A stretch of 64,000 nucleotides of DNA, taken from contig OX465282.1 in assembly GCA_949987705.1 (NCBI GenBank), positions 13,442,501 through 13,506,500 on the forward strand. Reading direction: 5' to 3'. Below are positions 47,706 through 60,870 of this stretch, piece after piece. Source of the stretch: Thereva unica. Lineage: Eukaryota; Arthropoda; Insecta; Diptera; Therevidae. The translations under genes and the position numbers were made by a program. Under the pieces are notes generated by a model. That model saw only the letters and a program-made list of their open reading frames with translations, had not been told where the DNA came from and made no database searches. Position 1 is the stretch's first letter. Every line of letters starts with the position of its first letter.

Positions 47706-48534
47706 ATTAGCTAAGGATGGAGCGTACTGGAGGCCTGTGTTATATCTAGGACAACTTGGCTCCTTTACAACAAAGAAAAAACAATGGGTCCTCTAAATCT
47801 TCTAAACAAATCTGGAAGAAATATCGCCCAAAATATGCGAACGAAAACTTGGCTCCATAGCGGACAACACTGCTAAGCTGGGTCGTCTCCAGCACAATGT
47901 CTGTTTTTGTTCACGAGTGCTGCCATCTTCACGTTGAAGTCCGACACTTTTCAGACCACCCTCTTATTGCCAAAAATACGCCAAACATCACGGAACATTA
48001 GAACATAATCGATCACACTGCCAAGCTGGGTGCCCGTCATGTGTGTCGACTAAGCTCTGAGGAAGGGAACAGCGAACCCTTTGAGATCGGCGGACCAACA
48101 ATCAGCAGGTCGGAGCAAATCTATCGCACAAATCAATCATACATTGCTATCTGTCAAGTCGACCGAAACGTTTGAATCACGAGACATAGGGGACGATAGT
48201 ATTTAATAATTTGTGCGATTTTCGAAGGTGTCCGTTGTGTGGTCACCGAGTTCGGCGACGATTTAAAAAAAACTCTCCGCTACGAGGTCACCCGTAACGT
48301 TCCCATAACCCGTTGGCCATTGAAGAGTGATATTTTGTACTTCCTAACTAAGAAAGAAAGCTACAACATCCAGCAGATCACAACCGCAAGGCCTATCACC
48401 TTCGCCCTTAGTACCCTTAACGTGACAACGTCACTTTTAATTGGGTTTCATCTGGGATAGTAAGTACAAATCCTTTTTCTTATTTTTTGACGGCTCGGGA
48501 TCCGATCCAGACTTCTCACAACTTTTGTTATCAT

Positions 48535-48618
48535 CAGCACAGAAGTCGTTTCAAGTCATCTGTTTTGAGTTTTCCATTTAAAACTCGTAACAAGCGAGAT
48601 GAAACAACTTCTGTGCTG
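48535..48618. repeat. Short hairpin with 19-bp inverted ends
   Basis: CAGCACAGAAGTCGTTTCA (48535-48553) pairs with TGAAACAACTTCTGTGCTG (48600-48618) with one mismatch. The whole is 84 bp. A similar wording occurs in the hairpin at 59739-59846. Confidence 0.7.
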
Positions 48619-50419
48619 CCAACCTTAATTCTGAGCTAATTTTGACATCCCTCCATTTTTATACCCTGAACAACAACTAAAAAAAATCACTCATAAAGTA
48701 TCACTTTTACTCTACTATTAACAAAAATGCTCAAAAATAAAACTCAATTACAATAATCCAAAAAAACCCGCAATTTTCAACCGCTTTCATTTTCAGCTTA
48801 AGAAACTAAAAAGAAACTATAATTTTTTTCGCATTGTAAATAGGGAACGCCGCCGCGCACACAGTTTTATTTAGCAAAGGGGAAAAATATTTGCCACGAT
48901 AAAACCACAGCAGCAAGAAAATACACAAAAAACTTTCACTGATCCCATTTTACTTTGTCTTATCTTTCTTTATTTTTACTTTTCTTTCTTTCACATCATG
49001 ATATTGCCGCCGCCGTCGTGCTTGGCGCTCGCTCATCTCAAAGAAATTAAACACGAAAAAGAAATTGAAACAACAAAATTTTATTTTCACCACAACAAAA
49101 ATTTGAGAGAATTATTTTATATCAAGAGTAAATTAAAGAAATTCACCACAAACGAAACTTTTTCTCTTTATATATGTGTTAACACTCAAAAGCTGTGATT
49201 GAGCTTTTTTGTTTCTCTTAATTTTTTTAGTGAAGAAGAAGAATGGGAGTGAAGCTTTGTTTTTATGAGAAATGGCGTCCGTTCAAGAGAAATTTAAAGC
49301 TTAACGAGTTGAAAAAATAAAACAGGGAATACAAAAAAAAAGAATTTCACCGAAATTTTGTGTGATTCAGGATTTTTTTCCCACTTTTGTATACTGTGGT
49401 GTACCCTCTGCTGTGTTCGTTATATTATTATATTCTTACCCGTTTACATACACACAAAAAAAGCGTGGAATGCCTGAAATTCGTGGTGAGATAGTTGTCC
49501 TTGACCTTCTCTGTTCTTGTCGTCTTCTTCTTCTTCTTGTTTAAATTGGATTCTATTTTGGGGCTTTGTGTGTGTTGTTTCTTTTTTTTTTTTCAAAGTC
49601 TCGTTTATGTTCTTTTTCTTTTTTTTTATGTTTTAAATTCTTTATAAATGTTTTTTTTGTGTGTTGTTTCATAGCACGATAGTTCTGTTATATTTGCGGC
49701 TACTGTGTTTTTTTTCGGTAACAAACTTTGTGGAATGGCGTTCTGATTCTAATTTCTTTTTTCGGTGGGGTTCATTCTGATGATGAAAAGTAATGACTCA
49801 TTGATTATGTGTGAGTGATTCAAGGAAAATATGACCAAGAAACGTCGTCGTCGTCGTTCGTTTAAAAAGGGGTTAAAAACGGGAGCTTTTATGATTGTTG
49901 AGCAAAAGCCTAAAAACTTTATTATTAGATTAATTAATTTATTAGGAAGGAAATGCTTTAAGTTTCTCTGGTTTATTTTTGAAATTGTCTATGCGCTAAA
50001 TTGGGTTTAAGTCATACTGAAAGGCCACAGCAGGCAATTTACACGAATTAATTCTGAGAAAAATATATAATGAATTTCCAATGAGTCATGGTGGTAGCGC
50101 TTTTAAAGAAGAAAATTCGTGTTTGTGGTAATTTATAAATAGGTAAAAGAGAAAAACTGGCGCTAGTTGCGTCATTTAATAGAAATTAAAAAATATAAGT
50201 GGATAATGACGTTTTCTTTTTTTTTCTAGCTTCAGCTTGACGACCCAATGAGGGTCCCAGAAGCGAGAATGTTAAAGGTGAATCTTAAAGGTTAAGCTAT
50301 CTAGATAAGCTAACCTGGATTAGGTACATAAGATACCAAAGGATGATTTCGTATAGTACAAGGACAGCTTAAGACCGTTTTTAATACCCGTAGCAGAGCA
50401 CAGAGATATTCTGGAAACA

Positions 50420-50515
50420 GCGGCCGAGGTGTAGCTTATACCGGAAGAACATCTTGGACCAGACCTTTTGAGTTGGACCTTGGAGGATGTGTGGAGGAAG
50501 ATGGAAGTGACATTC
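50420..50515. repeat. Dispersed repeat, shared with 62196-62285
   Basis: Both contain ACCGGnnGAACATCnTGGAC followed by GGATGTGTGGAGnAAG. Likely fragments of one transposon; no domain recognised. Confidence 0.5.
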
Positions 50516-50566
50516 AGAGAGGCAACAAAAGACAAAGAACTGCGAGCAACTAGGTAACACCGTCTA

Positions 50567-50835
50567 CTGCTTTAGGCATTAGGCTTACAGGGTTTTGGGA
50601 GCACATCCCCCAGCTGGTCGACAGATGAAAAATTCTCAAAAACTTCAAGACAGAGGCAAATGTGAGTGCCGCAGTGAGTACAGAGAACGGCAAAGAAATG
50701 CGAGGAGAGATAGCAGCTGGGTATTACTGTCTCCTGTTTTAGGGATGAGGCTGACAGGGTTTTGGGAACACATTTCCCCAGATGAAAGATTCTCAAAAAC
50801 TTCAGGACAGCGGCAAGTGTGAGTACCGCGATTTG
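50567..50835. repeat. Tandem duplication with 167-bp period
   Basis: Two copies share ACAGGGTTTTGGGA, CACATnCCCCCAG-like sequence, GATTCTCAAAAACTTCA and GACAG(A/C)GGCAA(A/G)TGTGAGT. The second copy is shorter and runs into the RNase H fragment. Confidence 0.7.
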
Positions 50836-51010
50836 GGATGAAAGTTTCAAGTTCAATAGAGTATTAGATTACCCTAGTGTTTTTCAAGCAGAAATTAAAG
50901 TTTTATTGGCACCCAACTATGAAAACGTTAGAAGAGCCTTCACTAATAAACAGTTTTTTATCCTATCCCACAGGAAAACGGCAATCAGAACTATAAAATC
51001 CGTAAGAACA
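50833..51010 (+). pseudogene. Retrotransposon RNase H N-terminal fragment
   Basis: Reads SFKFNRVLDYPSVFQAEIKV, then NKQFFILSHRKTAIRTIKSV. This matches the start of non-LTR RNase H domains: the SVFQAEI block with the catalytic Glu, and the ILSDSQAAIxxI block, here with Asp lost to His. The frame stays open to 51220 but nothing recognisable follows. Confidence 0.75.
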
Positions 51011-51296
51011 AGCCCAGATCAGTTTGGGGTTGCGAACGCGCTGGGTGTCCACATTCTTTTTCTTCTTCCAACTCGCGACTTGGACTCCTCTAATCTTTTC
51101 CCACAGTCCTTTCGAGTTCTGACCGAAGTTGTCTGGTTCGAAATGTGGAGTAGTATCTTCACATCTCCTACGACCGCATCCTTCCTTCATTATTTCGGAA
51201 AGAGGGAGAGATTTTCCTAGGAGTTGTTTTAATATGGAAGAGCTGGTCGATGGTTGACCCTCCTCAAGTCAAAGTTCACTCGAAAGCTGATAAAAA

Positions 51297-51716
51297 GGCC
51301 CTTATTAGTTATCCATATACAGGCCGCCGGCAGGCTGTGGCCTGAAGGTTTATCGCCTTGAGGCCAAATATCCACACTCACCGACAGTTGGTTGGATGAC
51401 GCCCGCAGTTCAGAAAAACTGGCAAAATTTTATCTGTGGGTTTTTATTGTCAGCCCGGCCCTGTAGATCCAAACTTCTTTTATTCAATCTGAAGTCTTCG
51501 CTGAGGCCATGAAGATTTTTTCACTTGAATTAACAACCTGCCGCGATAAACTGTCGTTTTCGCCTGTGTATGTAGAGTCAGTCCACAGCCTATCTATCAG
51601 ACGAATGCCTCAAGTCCTCATACCTCAGTCAGGCTGAGTGGCCTTGATCGGGCCGTACCTGCCGACCTGGTCTGAAAGGACACGGTCTGCCGGCGGCCTG
51701 TATGTGAATGGGGGCC
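51297..51716. mobile_element. GC-rich inverted-repeat element
   Basis: Ends GGCCC... and ...GGGCC enclose inverted copies of ATACAGGCCGCCGGCAG (51316-51332 and 51689-51705, exact apart from the immediate borders). Total 420 bp. The interior is rich in GGCCTGA/TCAGGCC words. No coding capacity and no clear target duplication. Confidence 0.7.
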
Positions 51717-54700
51717 TTTCAAGCTGCTTTGCGAAAAAATTGTACTACCCAAATAAATCTTCATATACAATGGATTTTTTGATGAAACATATAAAGCACT
51801 CGATTATTTAATAATTTACGGCCATGGTATTTCTTAGACCTAATACTTCACTAAAACAAAACAATCTGTCCTTACAAATGCCTAAATTAGAATACAAGAA
51901 AAAGAAATTTAACAAGTTTACGCAGGCAAGAAATAAAATAAAAAAAAGAAATCAATGAAAAAGAGAAAAAAAAAGCAAAACGAAACATCAAAAATTCACT
52001 TTCACAATGCCCTCAAAAAAGGTTTTTGGCCCCGTAAACGCGATATAAATTACATAAAGAAGTTCGATCATGTTCCAATCTTTTTCTTTTTGAAAAAAGC
52101 CCCCCTTTTTATTATTTTCTTTCGTTTGTAAGTACCTTAGTGAATATTTAGTGGTGTGTTCCCCCAAAAATGTTCCATTTTATTTTTTTTGTCTCTTCTT
52201 CTTCTTCTTCTTCTTATTGTTATTCATCACCATGATCAACTTCTTGTAAAATATTTTGCTTAATGTGAAAGTTTTATTTTATTTCTTTTTTCTTCTCTAC
52301 TCTGAATTTTCGTAAGTTTTTTAGTAATTTTTCTTGTTATTCTCTTCGTTTTAGTTTCCCTTCCACAAAACCCCGTCGTTGTCAAAGATTGAACCATTTT
52401 TATTATACTAGAAAATAAGAAAAGTCATCGCACACACAAAATGAAGCTTGTGTTTTTTTCCACCATTAATCTTCTTCTTTTTTACTTACGAGTATTATTA
52501 TTATATTGGCAACAAGGTGCTTGTCATATATTTATGTAACTGACATACTTGTTGCTCAGGTTAACTTGTTGTTGTTGTGTCAATGATGACGACAATTCTC
52601 CAGAAAACGTGTGCGAAAGGTAGTAAAAAGTAATTTATGAATTTTTCTTCTTCTTCTTTTTCTTTTCTTCTTCGCCATTTTCTTTTTCCATTTTTTTATT
52701 GTATAAATATTTATGTGTATCCGCAAGTATGGTCCAAATTTAAGTCAACGACCTTTATGTTGGCGCTGGCTGGCTGGCATAGTGTGGTAGAAAGTGAAAG
52801 CTACGCGCACGCATTTTCATCGTAGAATGATTCAACGAATTTTTTTGTTATTTATTAATGTTGTTCGTTTTTTTTTGTAATAACAATGCAATATTCAGGG
52901 TTTATAGTTTTTATTTTTCTGGTGGCTTTGAACTGTGTTTTTTAAGTGAAAGATACAAAAAAAGGTTTTTGTTGTTGTACGATTAAGAATTGACTTAATT
53001 GGGATAATAATATGAGAGATTTAATACAGATCACAACCACAAGAAGAAAAGAAAAAAAAGAAAAGAAAAAAAGCGTGGCAGTATAAACTAGATCCATGAG
53101 AGTGAAATTTTTTAAGTGAGAGAGAAAGTGAATGGGAATACTGTTTTTTTTTAGTTTTTGTTAAATGTGGGAAAAAAGTGATGTTAAGTGAATTGAGAAG
53201 CGAGTCATGAAATATAATTTACTTGTATTTGTTGGTGATTGTGAAAAATACTTAAGTTTTTTTGTTTGACAGATAAGTGACAGCCGTTTGACGTTTTGTG
53301 ATGTTAAAATAATGGGCGAATTCAAAAACCCAACACTGCAGAATTCAGCAGTGCATAGTATTAATGACAATTTGTTAAGTTTTTTTTTGTAGTTAAGCAG
53401 AGTTCGTTTGAAATTGTCGCGAACTGTGAAATTCTATACATTTTGGCATCAAGTTTTCATACCCATAATATTTTCTCTAGCGAAATTTCACTATCCCAGT
53501 ACTAAGTTCGGAAATTGAACCACCGAATTCTAAAGCAGCCACAAGTGGCAACGCAATTACAAGTCACAAGTGTCGAGTCTCAGCTTTAAGGCCTATACTA
53601 AATGAAAAGTAACTTTAAAGCGGAGAAGAAGTAAAGTAGACGTAACTACTGTCAATATTGACATAGGAGAACCAAAATAAAAAATTCATAATAAGTAAGG
53701 GCCAAGGGCAAAGCTTGTGACTTATGCCCGGTCACAATTTTATAATAGGAAGGTTAGTTAAAAAAACCAACTCCGCTATATGAAAAATGTTACACATAAA
53801 GTACTGATTCTGACAAAACGTCAAACATGAACATGAAGTCTACAAAATTTCCACGGCTACTAGTGTTCACGACCTTTTTTAGTCAACCACTTTTAAACCC
53901 TATGAGAAAAGTTTTCATATCACTTGAATTTAGTGCTAGGTTTTAACGTAAACAGTGAAACAAAGTTTTTTATTTTGGTTTGAAGCGTTTTATGTTTAAG
54001 TGAAGATTTTGTTTGACCGCCATTTTGATTTGGTTATTTGTCAGTTCATATTTGACAGTTGTTGTCGATGGAACATCTAACGCCCCAACAATCTATCTCA
54101 CATCTAACGCCCCAACAGTCTATCGTGTAATAAATGTTAAAGGACATTGAACCACTGTAGAATCACCCCACGCATCGCACGCATGCATGTTTTTATATCC
54201 AGCTTCAAAGCACGCTTGGAAATAGTATCAACGAAGACGAGTGGGTAAATATGATTAAAGGACATCACGAAGAAACCGCGATTGATTAAAAAACACAGCT
54301 TGGTTTTGAAATTTGTAGAGGACTAAGATTTCTATGACTGAAATCAATATAATGGACACAAAATAGTACTAGGAGAGAAGTTAATACTTCATTATTTCAC
54401 TCCAAGATTAGGAATTCGCTATTGGTTACGGTTTGGAGAGCAATGAGTGGTAAAGGACACTGCTTCTTGTATTACTTCTAAGGAGACATAGTGCAAGAGC
54501 AGTTAACTAGTTTCAGCGATTGTTCTACCATATTTGAATAAATCTGTTATGTTTCATCACTAAATTTGTTTCAGATGTAATCTGATTGTGTGCGTTAACG
54601 TTTTCGCTTGGTGGGACGGCAGGATTGACTAACAAAACAAAAGAAGCATAGGGACACCAAGAAATATGTGGGTAGATGACGTGCTAGAAGACGGCAAGAC

Positions 54701-57700
54701 AACGAGAAAGAAGGAAATACAAGAGGCCCAAATCACACTGTAGCTCCATTTAAGAAAGAAGCCACAGTCACTGCAGCGCCATTTAAGAAAAATAAGAACG
54801 GCCTAGCATTGGATTTAAATTCTAAGCACCATTGTACTTCAGATTGAGCTGAAGCAGGTCACCGAACAGACCTATGGTAAGATTGCTAAAAAAAACTCCT
54901 ACGTGGGCCCTCTCTTGAAAAAAGCACCTTTGCGCTAAAGCCATTGTTTTTATTATAATAAATATAAAAATATATGCATTTCTTTAAAAATAAAACCCAT
55001 AAGTAATAGTCTTAAATAAAACTTATCACTTCTATATAAAAGAAGACAGGTTTTCTTCACACATACATACAAAGCTACGAGAAAATGTTTTTTTTATACT
55101 TTCACTTACGTTGACCTAAATTGTAATTGAGCTAAGAAAATGATGTACAAAGGAAAAAAAAATATATAAAAATAAAAGCAAGTTTAAGAATTACATATTA
55201 TTATTAAACAAAAAATTATTTGTATGAGACGTTAATTTTATAGGAACAATAGGGCATTACCTAAGTCACTAGAAACTGAAGTTGGTAGGCCTGAGTGACT
55301 TTTTCGGGGGGGGAATGAGGTGGTTTTTGTGGGCATGGATCCTGACGAATAAAGGGTGATTTGTAATTATCTTAAATTAAAATTAAAAAAAAAAACTGAA
55401 AATTTCTTTTACCTATACCCAAAACCTTCACTCCAATACTTTCCCATAACCCTTCAACTGGCAATTGACAAATTGATCAATGCATTGACTAGTGTATCAA
55501 GGCCCTAAAGTTAAATTTTTTCATTGATATTTGAAATTTGACATTTGACATATCCAAAAAAAATCAGGACTTTACCCAGATAATAAAGTCCCCATCGATA
55601 CAAAAAAATCTACACAAAAATCTCCCAAAATAAAATTGGAGAAATTTTCATGACAGTCCCCTATTTTCTTTTTTGGGGACATTTTATCCCTTAAAACCCA
55701 TTTTTATAAAAAAAAAGAAAAAAATCAGTACTAAAATACCTAAATACAAAAAAAACGTGCAATCTCTCCGCGCGCGCTATTACGAAAACGAGACACTCAC
55801 CCGAAAAAAGTGTACTAAAAAAAATTCAGGGATGTAGGGGCATGTACGAAATGTGTGTCGAAGGGGGCTACCTGACAGCTACTCTACATCACTCTCCCCT
55901 GCCCCGTTTGCTTGGTTCATGTTCATGCTATGTCATGTATGCGTGCAAAATAAGTGAATGACCGTGCATGACCTAATTTCATGTCGATGGCTTTTATTGG
56001 GTGCACTATTCCACATCAGAGGCAGAGAGATGGGGAGGAGAGAAAGAGAGAGACAGAGAGCAAGGAGAAATACAACATCAAGGCACAAAACGTATACTAA
56101 CTTAATATATATGTGTATATATTAAAAGTGTTCTACAATTTTTTTTTATGGTAAGTCTGTATAGGAAGAAGGCATTGAGCAATTGAGGCCGGGGGTACTG
56201 TCGTAAGATTGTTCGAATACTAACGAAATTGTGAATTACAAAGTTTGATTATGCATAGATGTAAATGTGCATTTGTGTGTGTGTGTGAAATGTACGTGCA
56301 AAAGTTTTCTTCATCACCAGGGGCCCTGATAATAAAAATGCAATCTTGTATAACAGTTTGTGAATTTTTTTGTTTTTTTGGTCGTTGTCGATCGCTGCCG
56401 CCGCCGTCGTCTTTTTTTTTCTTTCATATATGAACGAGTCACGTTGACGTAACAACTTATGCGTGCGATAGAAATTTGTGGAAAAAGAATGACTCAATAT
56501 GTTGGTTTGTCCCTCATTATGTATGCATCACGCTCAGCAGAGCCCAGCACGGCGACGGCGGCGGTAAGTCAGAAAATGTGAAGTAAAAATATGAAGGCAG
56601 CAAAAAAAACAGCACAAAGACCTTTTTCGACAGTCGGTGGTATTATACTATATACCTAAGGTCATTGACCGGTTGTCTTGTCTATAACTGTTATACATAT
56701 CATGAACCAACAACGTCAAAAAAAACGACTAAAGAAGAAGAAGAGTAGAAGAAGACAACGACGACGTCGAAGAAATATCAAAACCACACCATTTGGTAGG
56801 TAAGAGACTCTTGAGTTGTTTTTTTTCGTGTTTGTACAAAATTTATAACAAATAAAAAAAAACAAAAATGATTCAAGACAGCACAGCAGCCATTGAAAAA
56901 CGAAAGTTACACAATTTTATTTTGCTTCTCTTTCTTTTTCACACGTTGTTTAGGAGTAGCGTTGGCTGGTTGGTTGGTTTGGTTGGTTGGACTGTTGCTC
57001 TCTGTGCTTGATTATTACTAGAGATTTTTGCTCCACATAGCGTTCAATGACTGGGGGCGCTCTGTGTGCTTTTTGATAGATGCAATTAGATAGAAAACTA
57101 ATACTTTGGGGCTAATCTTTGTGTCGTTATTTTTCGTTTTTTTTATATTTATATATTTTTTTTAGTTAAATGGTGTGGCGCATACACAGGGCGAGATTGT
57201 TGATTTTGAATTGGTATGCAGCATTCATGCAGCAGCAGCAACAAAGTATGTATATATATAATATCAAATTCAAAGCATTTCAATTTTTCACAGTTGATCG
57301 AATATAAGGTGAGTGAGAATATGTAAAAGGTAAATGATCTTTTTGAAGGTTTTTTCGTTTATCATTTTACTTTATTCAATAATTTTAAGAAAAAAAACAA
57401 GCATTATACAAAATTTACATTAAGCGAGAGATGATTCGTGTTTTGTTTTAATATGACTAACGAATGACTCTTATGAATGAAACATTTTTTCTTTAATTTA
57501 TTTTTATAATTTTACAACAAAATCCGACATAACCTTAAATTTTCTCTATGGTACAAGGAAAAGATAAAAAAAGATTTTTCTAGACCATTTTGTTTTTCTA
57601 CTACTACTACTACTACACAAAAATGGTTCGGTGAAATTTTCTAGAAAATGAAAGTGAAAATATGATTTTTACTTACTTACGTAAGTTACTGGTTTTCTTA

Positions 57701-59018
57701 TGTTAAATAATATAATAGAAAAGAAAGTGTAGAAATAATTATCTCTATGTAATTTTCTATAATTGGGATGAAGACGGATGTTATTAATATAAGTAGTAAA
57801 AGTACTTTTTTTTATGTTTATAGAAAATTAGAGCGAAAATTATTATATCTAAAATTGGCAGTTGCTGTGCTTGATACTTTATATATATTTTGACAGTTGC
57901 GAAATTATAGGTGTGATCGACACTTGATATGGGTTGAGGAAGAGAGTTCACGACGAGAGAAAGATTGACGAAGAAATTGGTTTTAAGTTGGGAAAAAAGG
58001 AAATAGAATTTTGTTTTATTTAAGAAGATAAAAAGAAAATAAATACTGCTGAGTTTCAGGTAGTAGTATAAAGCTTAGTATCAGGATTTTTACTATTCTG
58101 CCATTTTTTGACAGCCAAAAATTGTACTTGTCAAAAATTTCGATAATAAATTACAAAACCTGTAAGTAACCTGTTTGAACTTTTAAATTTGTTTATTAAT
58201 TTTTGAAATGACTCTTTGCTATAAAAAAAACAAGCCATAATCAAAGTAACCTAAAAAAACAACTGTTTTAACTAGAAAAAGAAATCATTGGAAATCATGG
58301 CGAAAAACATAATCTGACTTATGGAAATTCCAAGAATTAGTACAAAAATTATTGGAAAGTTTTCTTTGTGTGTAATCTTTACTGGTGATCTGTGCCAAAT
58401 TTTAGAGAAGTTTTGTTTCGTTATTATTATCCGAAAACTAATTTTAATAATTTTTTTTTGTGTGAAATTAGATATGTTTTTCGTGAAATTATGAATGTGT
58501 AATATTTCTGACATTTGATGACGAAAAAAACATATCATATCAGTGAACTGTCAAATAGTGCAGTCTTTTTTTATGTAAAAAAATCAAGCTTAGGAATCAC
58601 ACTTTGCACTACCAGTATGTCATGTCTAGCGTAGCCATCTTTATTCTTATTATGGGGTGGCTTGGCTGGCAATGCGACCTATTATTAGGTCCATTGTGCC
58701 AAAGCGTAGCCAGTTTAGCAGTTGTGTAGATAATGCAGTGCAAAAAATGACAGGAGGACAAAAATGGAGGATCATCAGGTGGACTTTTCCCGAATAAGTT
58801 TTATTTTATTAAATTCTGAAGTTTTAATATATAATTTGGATATTTTTCATTATAGAAACCGAAAAAGAAGGGCTGGTTTGATTCAGAAATAAAAATAATT
58901 AATACTGGACTGAAACTTGAAGTCGAGTTTAGTAGCGGAAAGAAGAAAAAACCTATGTTATGGGAAGTTTTGTAACCGGTGTACCGAAGAGAACCTGTAA
59001 CCTGTACCGGTTTGTCTG

Positions 59019-59195
59019 CGCAGGTGGACTGCATGCCGTAGCGTGTATGGGGATGGTCAGGTATACCGGAGGAGTTTTTAGTTCGTTTTGAAATGTCATT
59101 GGGAAAAAACTGCACAGGTCCTATTCCCAAACACGCTCCAGGTATACCTTCACAGGTAGACCTCTCCGGTAGACCGTAGCGGATATGGGGGCCAT
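59019..59195. repeat. Diverged direct repeat of about 40 bp
   Basis: CAGGTGGACTGCATGCCGTA, then GCGTGTATGGGGA (about 59021-59054) resembles CAGGTAGACC...GTAGACCGTAGCGGATATGGGGGC (about 59154-59193). Several other ACCGG/CCGGT words lie in 58975-59170. Probably a decayed inverted-repeat element; both ends are uncertain. Confidence 0.4.
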
Positions 59196-59738
59196 TACTT
59201 GAGGAGAAATAAATATTATTAAATGACAAGTATGCACAAAGACAAGTTCATAAACGTCATATAAAACTTAAAAGTGCTTTGACGCAGCATTTACTCAAAT
59301 TGTATTGAGTTACAAGCTCATTTGCAGTGTTACCGTATATCTGCTGCAATTTTTGACGTTTCCGAACTCCGATGTGAAAAGATTTTAAGGAATGAGGGAG
59401 CAAACCACATGGTGAACACTGCGGCCAAGTTAGGCCTATTTTCTACGTACCCCACTATCGGAACAGACTATCAACCTTCCAGATAAAGGCAAGAAAGTCT
59501 TTAATTGAAGAAGATCGAACTAACTGTCAGATAAACTCTCTAAAAAATATTCTTCTTCTAAGCCAGATCAGAGCAGAACTGAGGCCTTCCATGCAGAGTC
59601 GACATTCTGTTTCTTGAGACAGTCCTAGGTTATGAAGATGCTACCGCAGTCCGAAATGGCCAGTAAGATAACCCACCAGCAACCTTAGGTCCGCCTTGTT
59701 TAAAGTGATAGTGCCCCTTAAGGCAAAGACCTGTGGTA

Positions 59739-59846
59739 GGGGTGGTAAAACGAAACGGATTTCAATTGACCACTTCAAAAATTCAAGTGTTACAAAAAAT
59801 GTTGTATGAAGAGATCAATTGAAACAACTTACGTGCTACCACCCCT
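59739..59846. repeat. Short hairpin element
   Basis: GGGGTGGTAAAACGAAACGG (left) and its imperfect reverse complement ending ACGTGCTACCACCCC (right), plus TTTCAATTGA and TCAATTGAAA, form a 108-bp foldback. Confidence 0.6.
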
Positions 59847-59852
59847 GATTCC

Positions 59853-59900
59853 CAGTAGGCTAGGTTTAGTCCCTTAATCCACTCCTCTATGAGGAACTAT
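59853..59900 (-). repeat. Single scrap of the array A/B unit
   Basis: CAGTAGGCTAGGTTTAGTCC followed by ATCCACTCCTCTATGAGGAA matches the landmark segment of the RNase H-derived repeat. Confidence 0.5.
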
Positions 59901-60818
59901 GTTGAAAGGTTAGCAGCAGCAACATTGTCAAGAATATGTGAAAGTCTAAGCTCAGATGACACCTTTCGTCATGTTGTTCATGTCATGGTGCAATGCCTAG
60001 TAGAAAGAAGCTTAGCTTAAAGGATAGAAAAAAAGTATAGAATAGGCTCAGGGGAGTCTGTGGAATGCATGAGGAGTTGGCGGAGAATTTTAAGATCTTC
60101 GATATTCACGAGTCAGACTCGTGATACATAATTAAAGACTTTTTTAATCGTACTGTGCCCCACAAAATTGATCCCTGCAACAAAACATGATAAACAGTTC
60201 AAGTATCATATTTGTAGCAACCATAACACCCTTGAACTATCCCCTATTATTGTGTATAAGATACCAAAAAAAAATACACAACATTACTTTCCTATAATTT
60301 CGAAACATAACAAATCCAACAAGTATAATTTCTTAATCTCTCTTTCTATATAGACACAAAAAATATAATTTGCACATTATCGAATGAAATTTAAAACGAA
60401 ATAAATGAAAAAAACACAATTTGCCCTTCACATACTCCATATAAACACATATGTATATATCTATAAAAAAAGGCAACAACCTTACATTAACATTAAAAGT
60501 GTCGGAATGGCTAATGTAGTAAAATACTGGCAATTAATTTACCACCCAAGCTCCTATACAACAACTCTCTATACTTCTTTACTATATGCATGACTCTGAC
60601 TGAATGCCCTGAATAAAGTTCAAATGAAATATCGAACAAATTAAGTCGAGGTCGTAACTACTCTACATCATTGTTTTTTGTTGTTGCTGGCTGTATAAAG
60701 AGCTTGGCCGGGGGGCACTCACACGTTATTTTGTTGTTTATAATTCAACAATTTTTCAAAAAATAAAATTAAATTTGATAGAATAGTGTATAGAGACTTT
60801 TATAATTAAGTTGAAGGA

Positions 60819-60870
60819 TAGGAGATTTAAAAATCTCCTATAAGAGAATAGGAGATTTAAAAATCTCCTA
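60819..60870. repeat. Tandem pair of identical 22-bp hairpins
   Basis: TAGGAGATTT-AA-AAATCTCCTA occurs at 60819-60840 and 60849-60870, identical and 30 bp apart. Each has a 10-bp stem. Confidence 0.85.

Noticed and set aside
48239..48460. 73-codon frame MVTEFGDDLKKTLRYEV...
   Set aside because: No recognisable domain, isolated in transposon-rich sequence; left unassigned.
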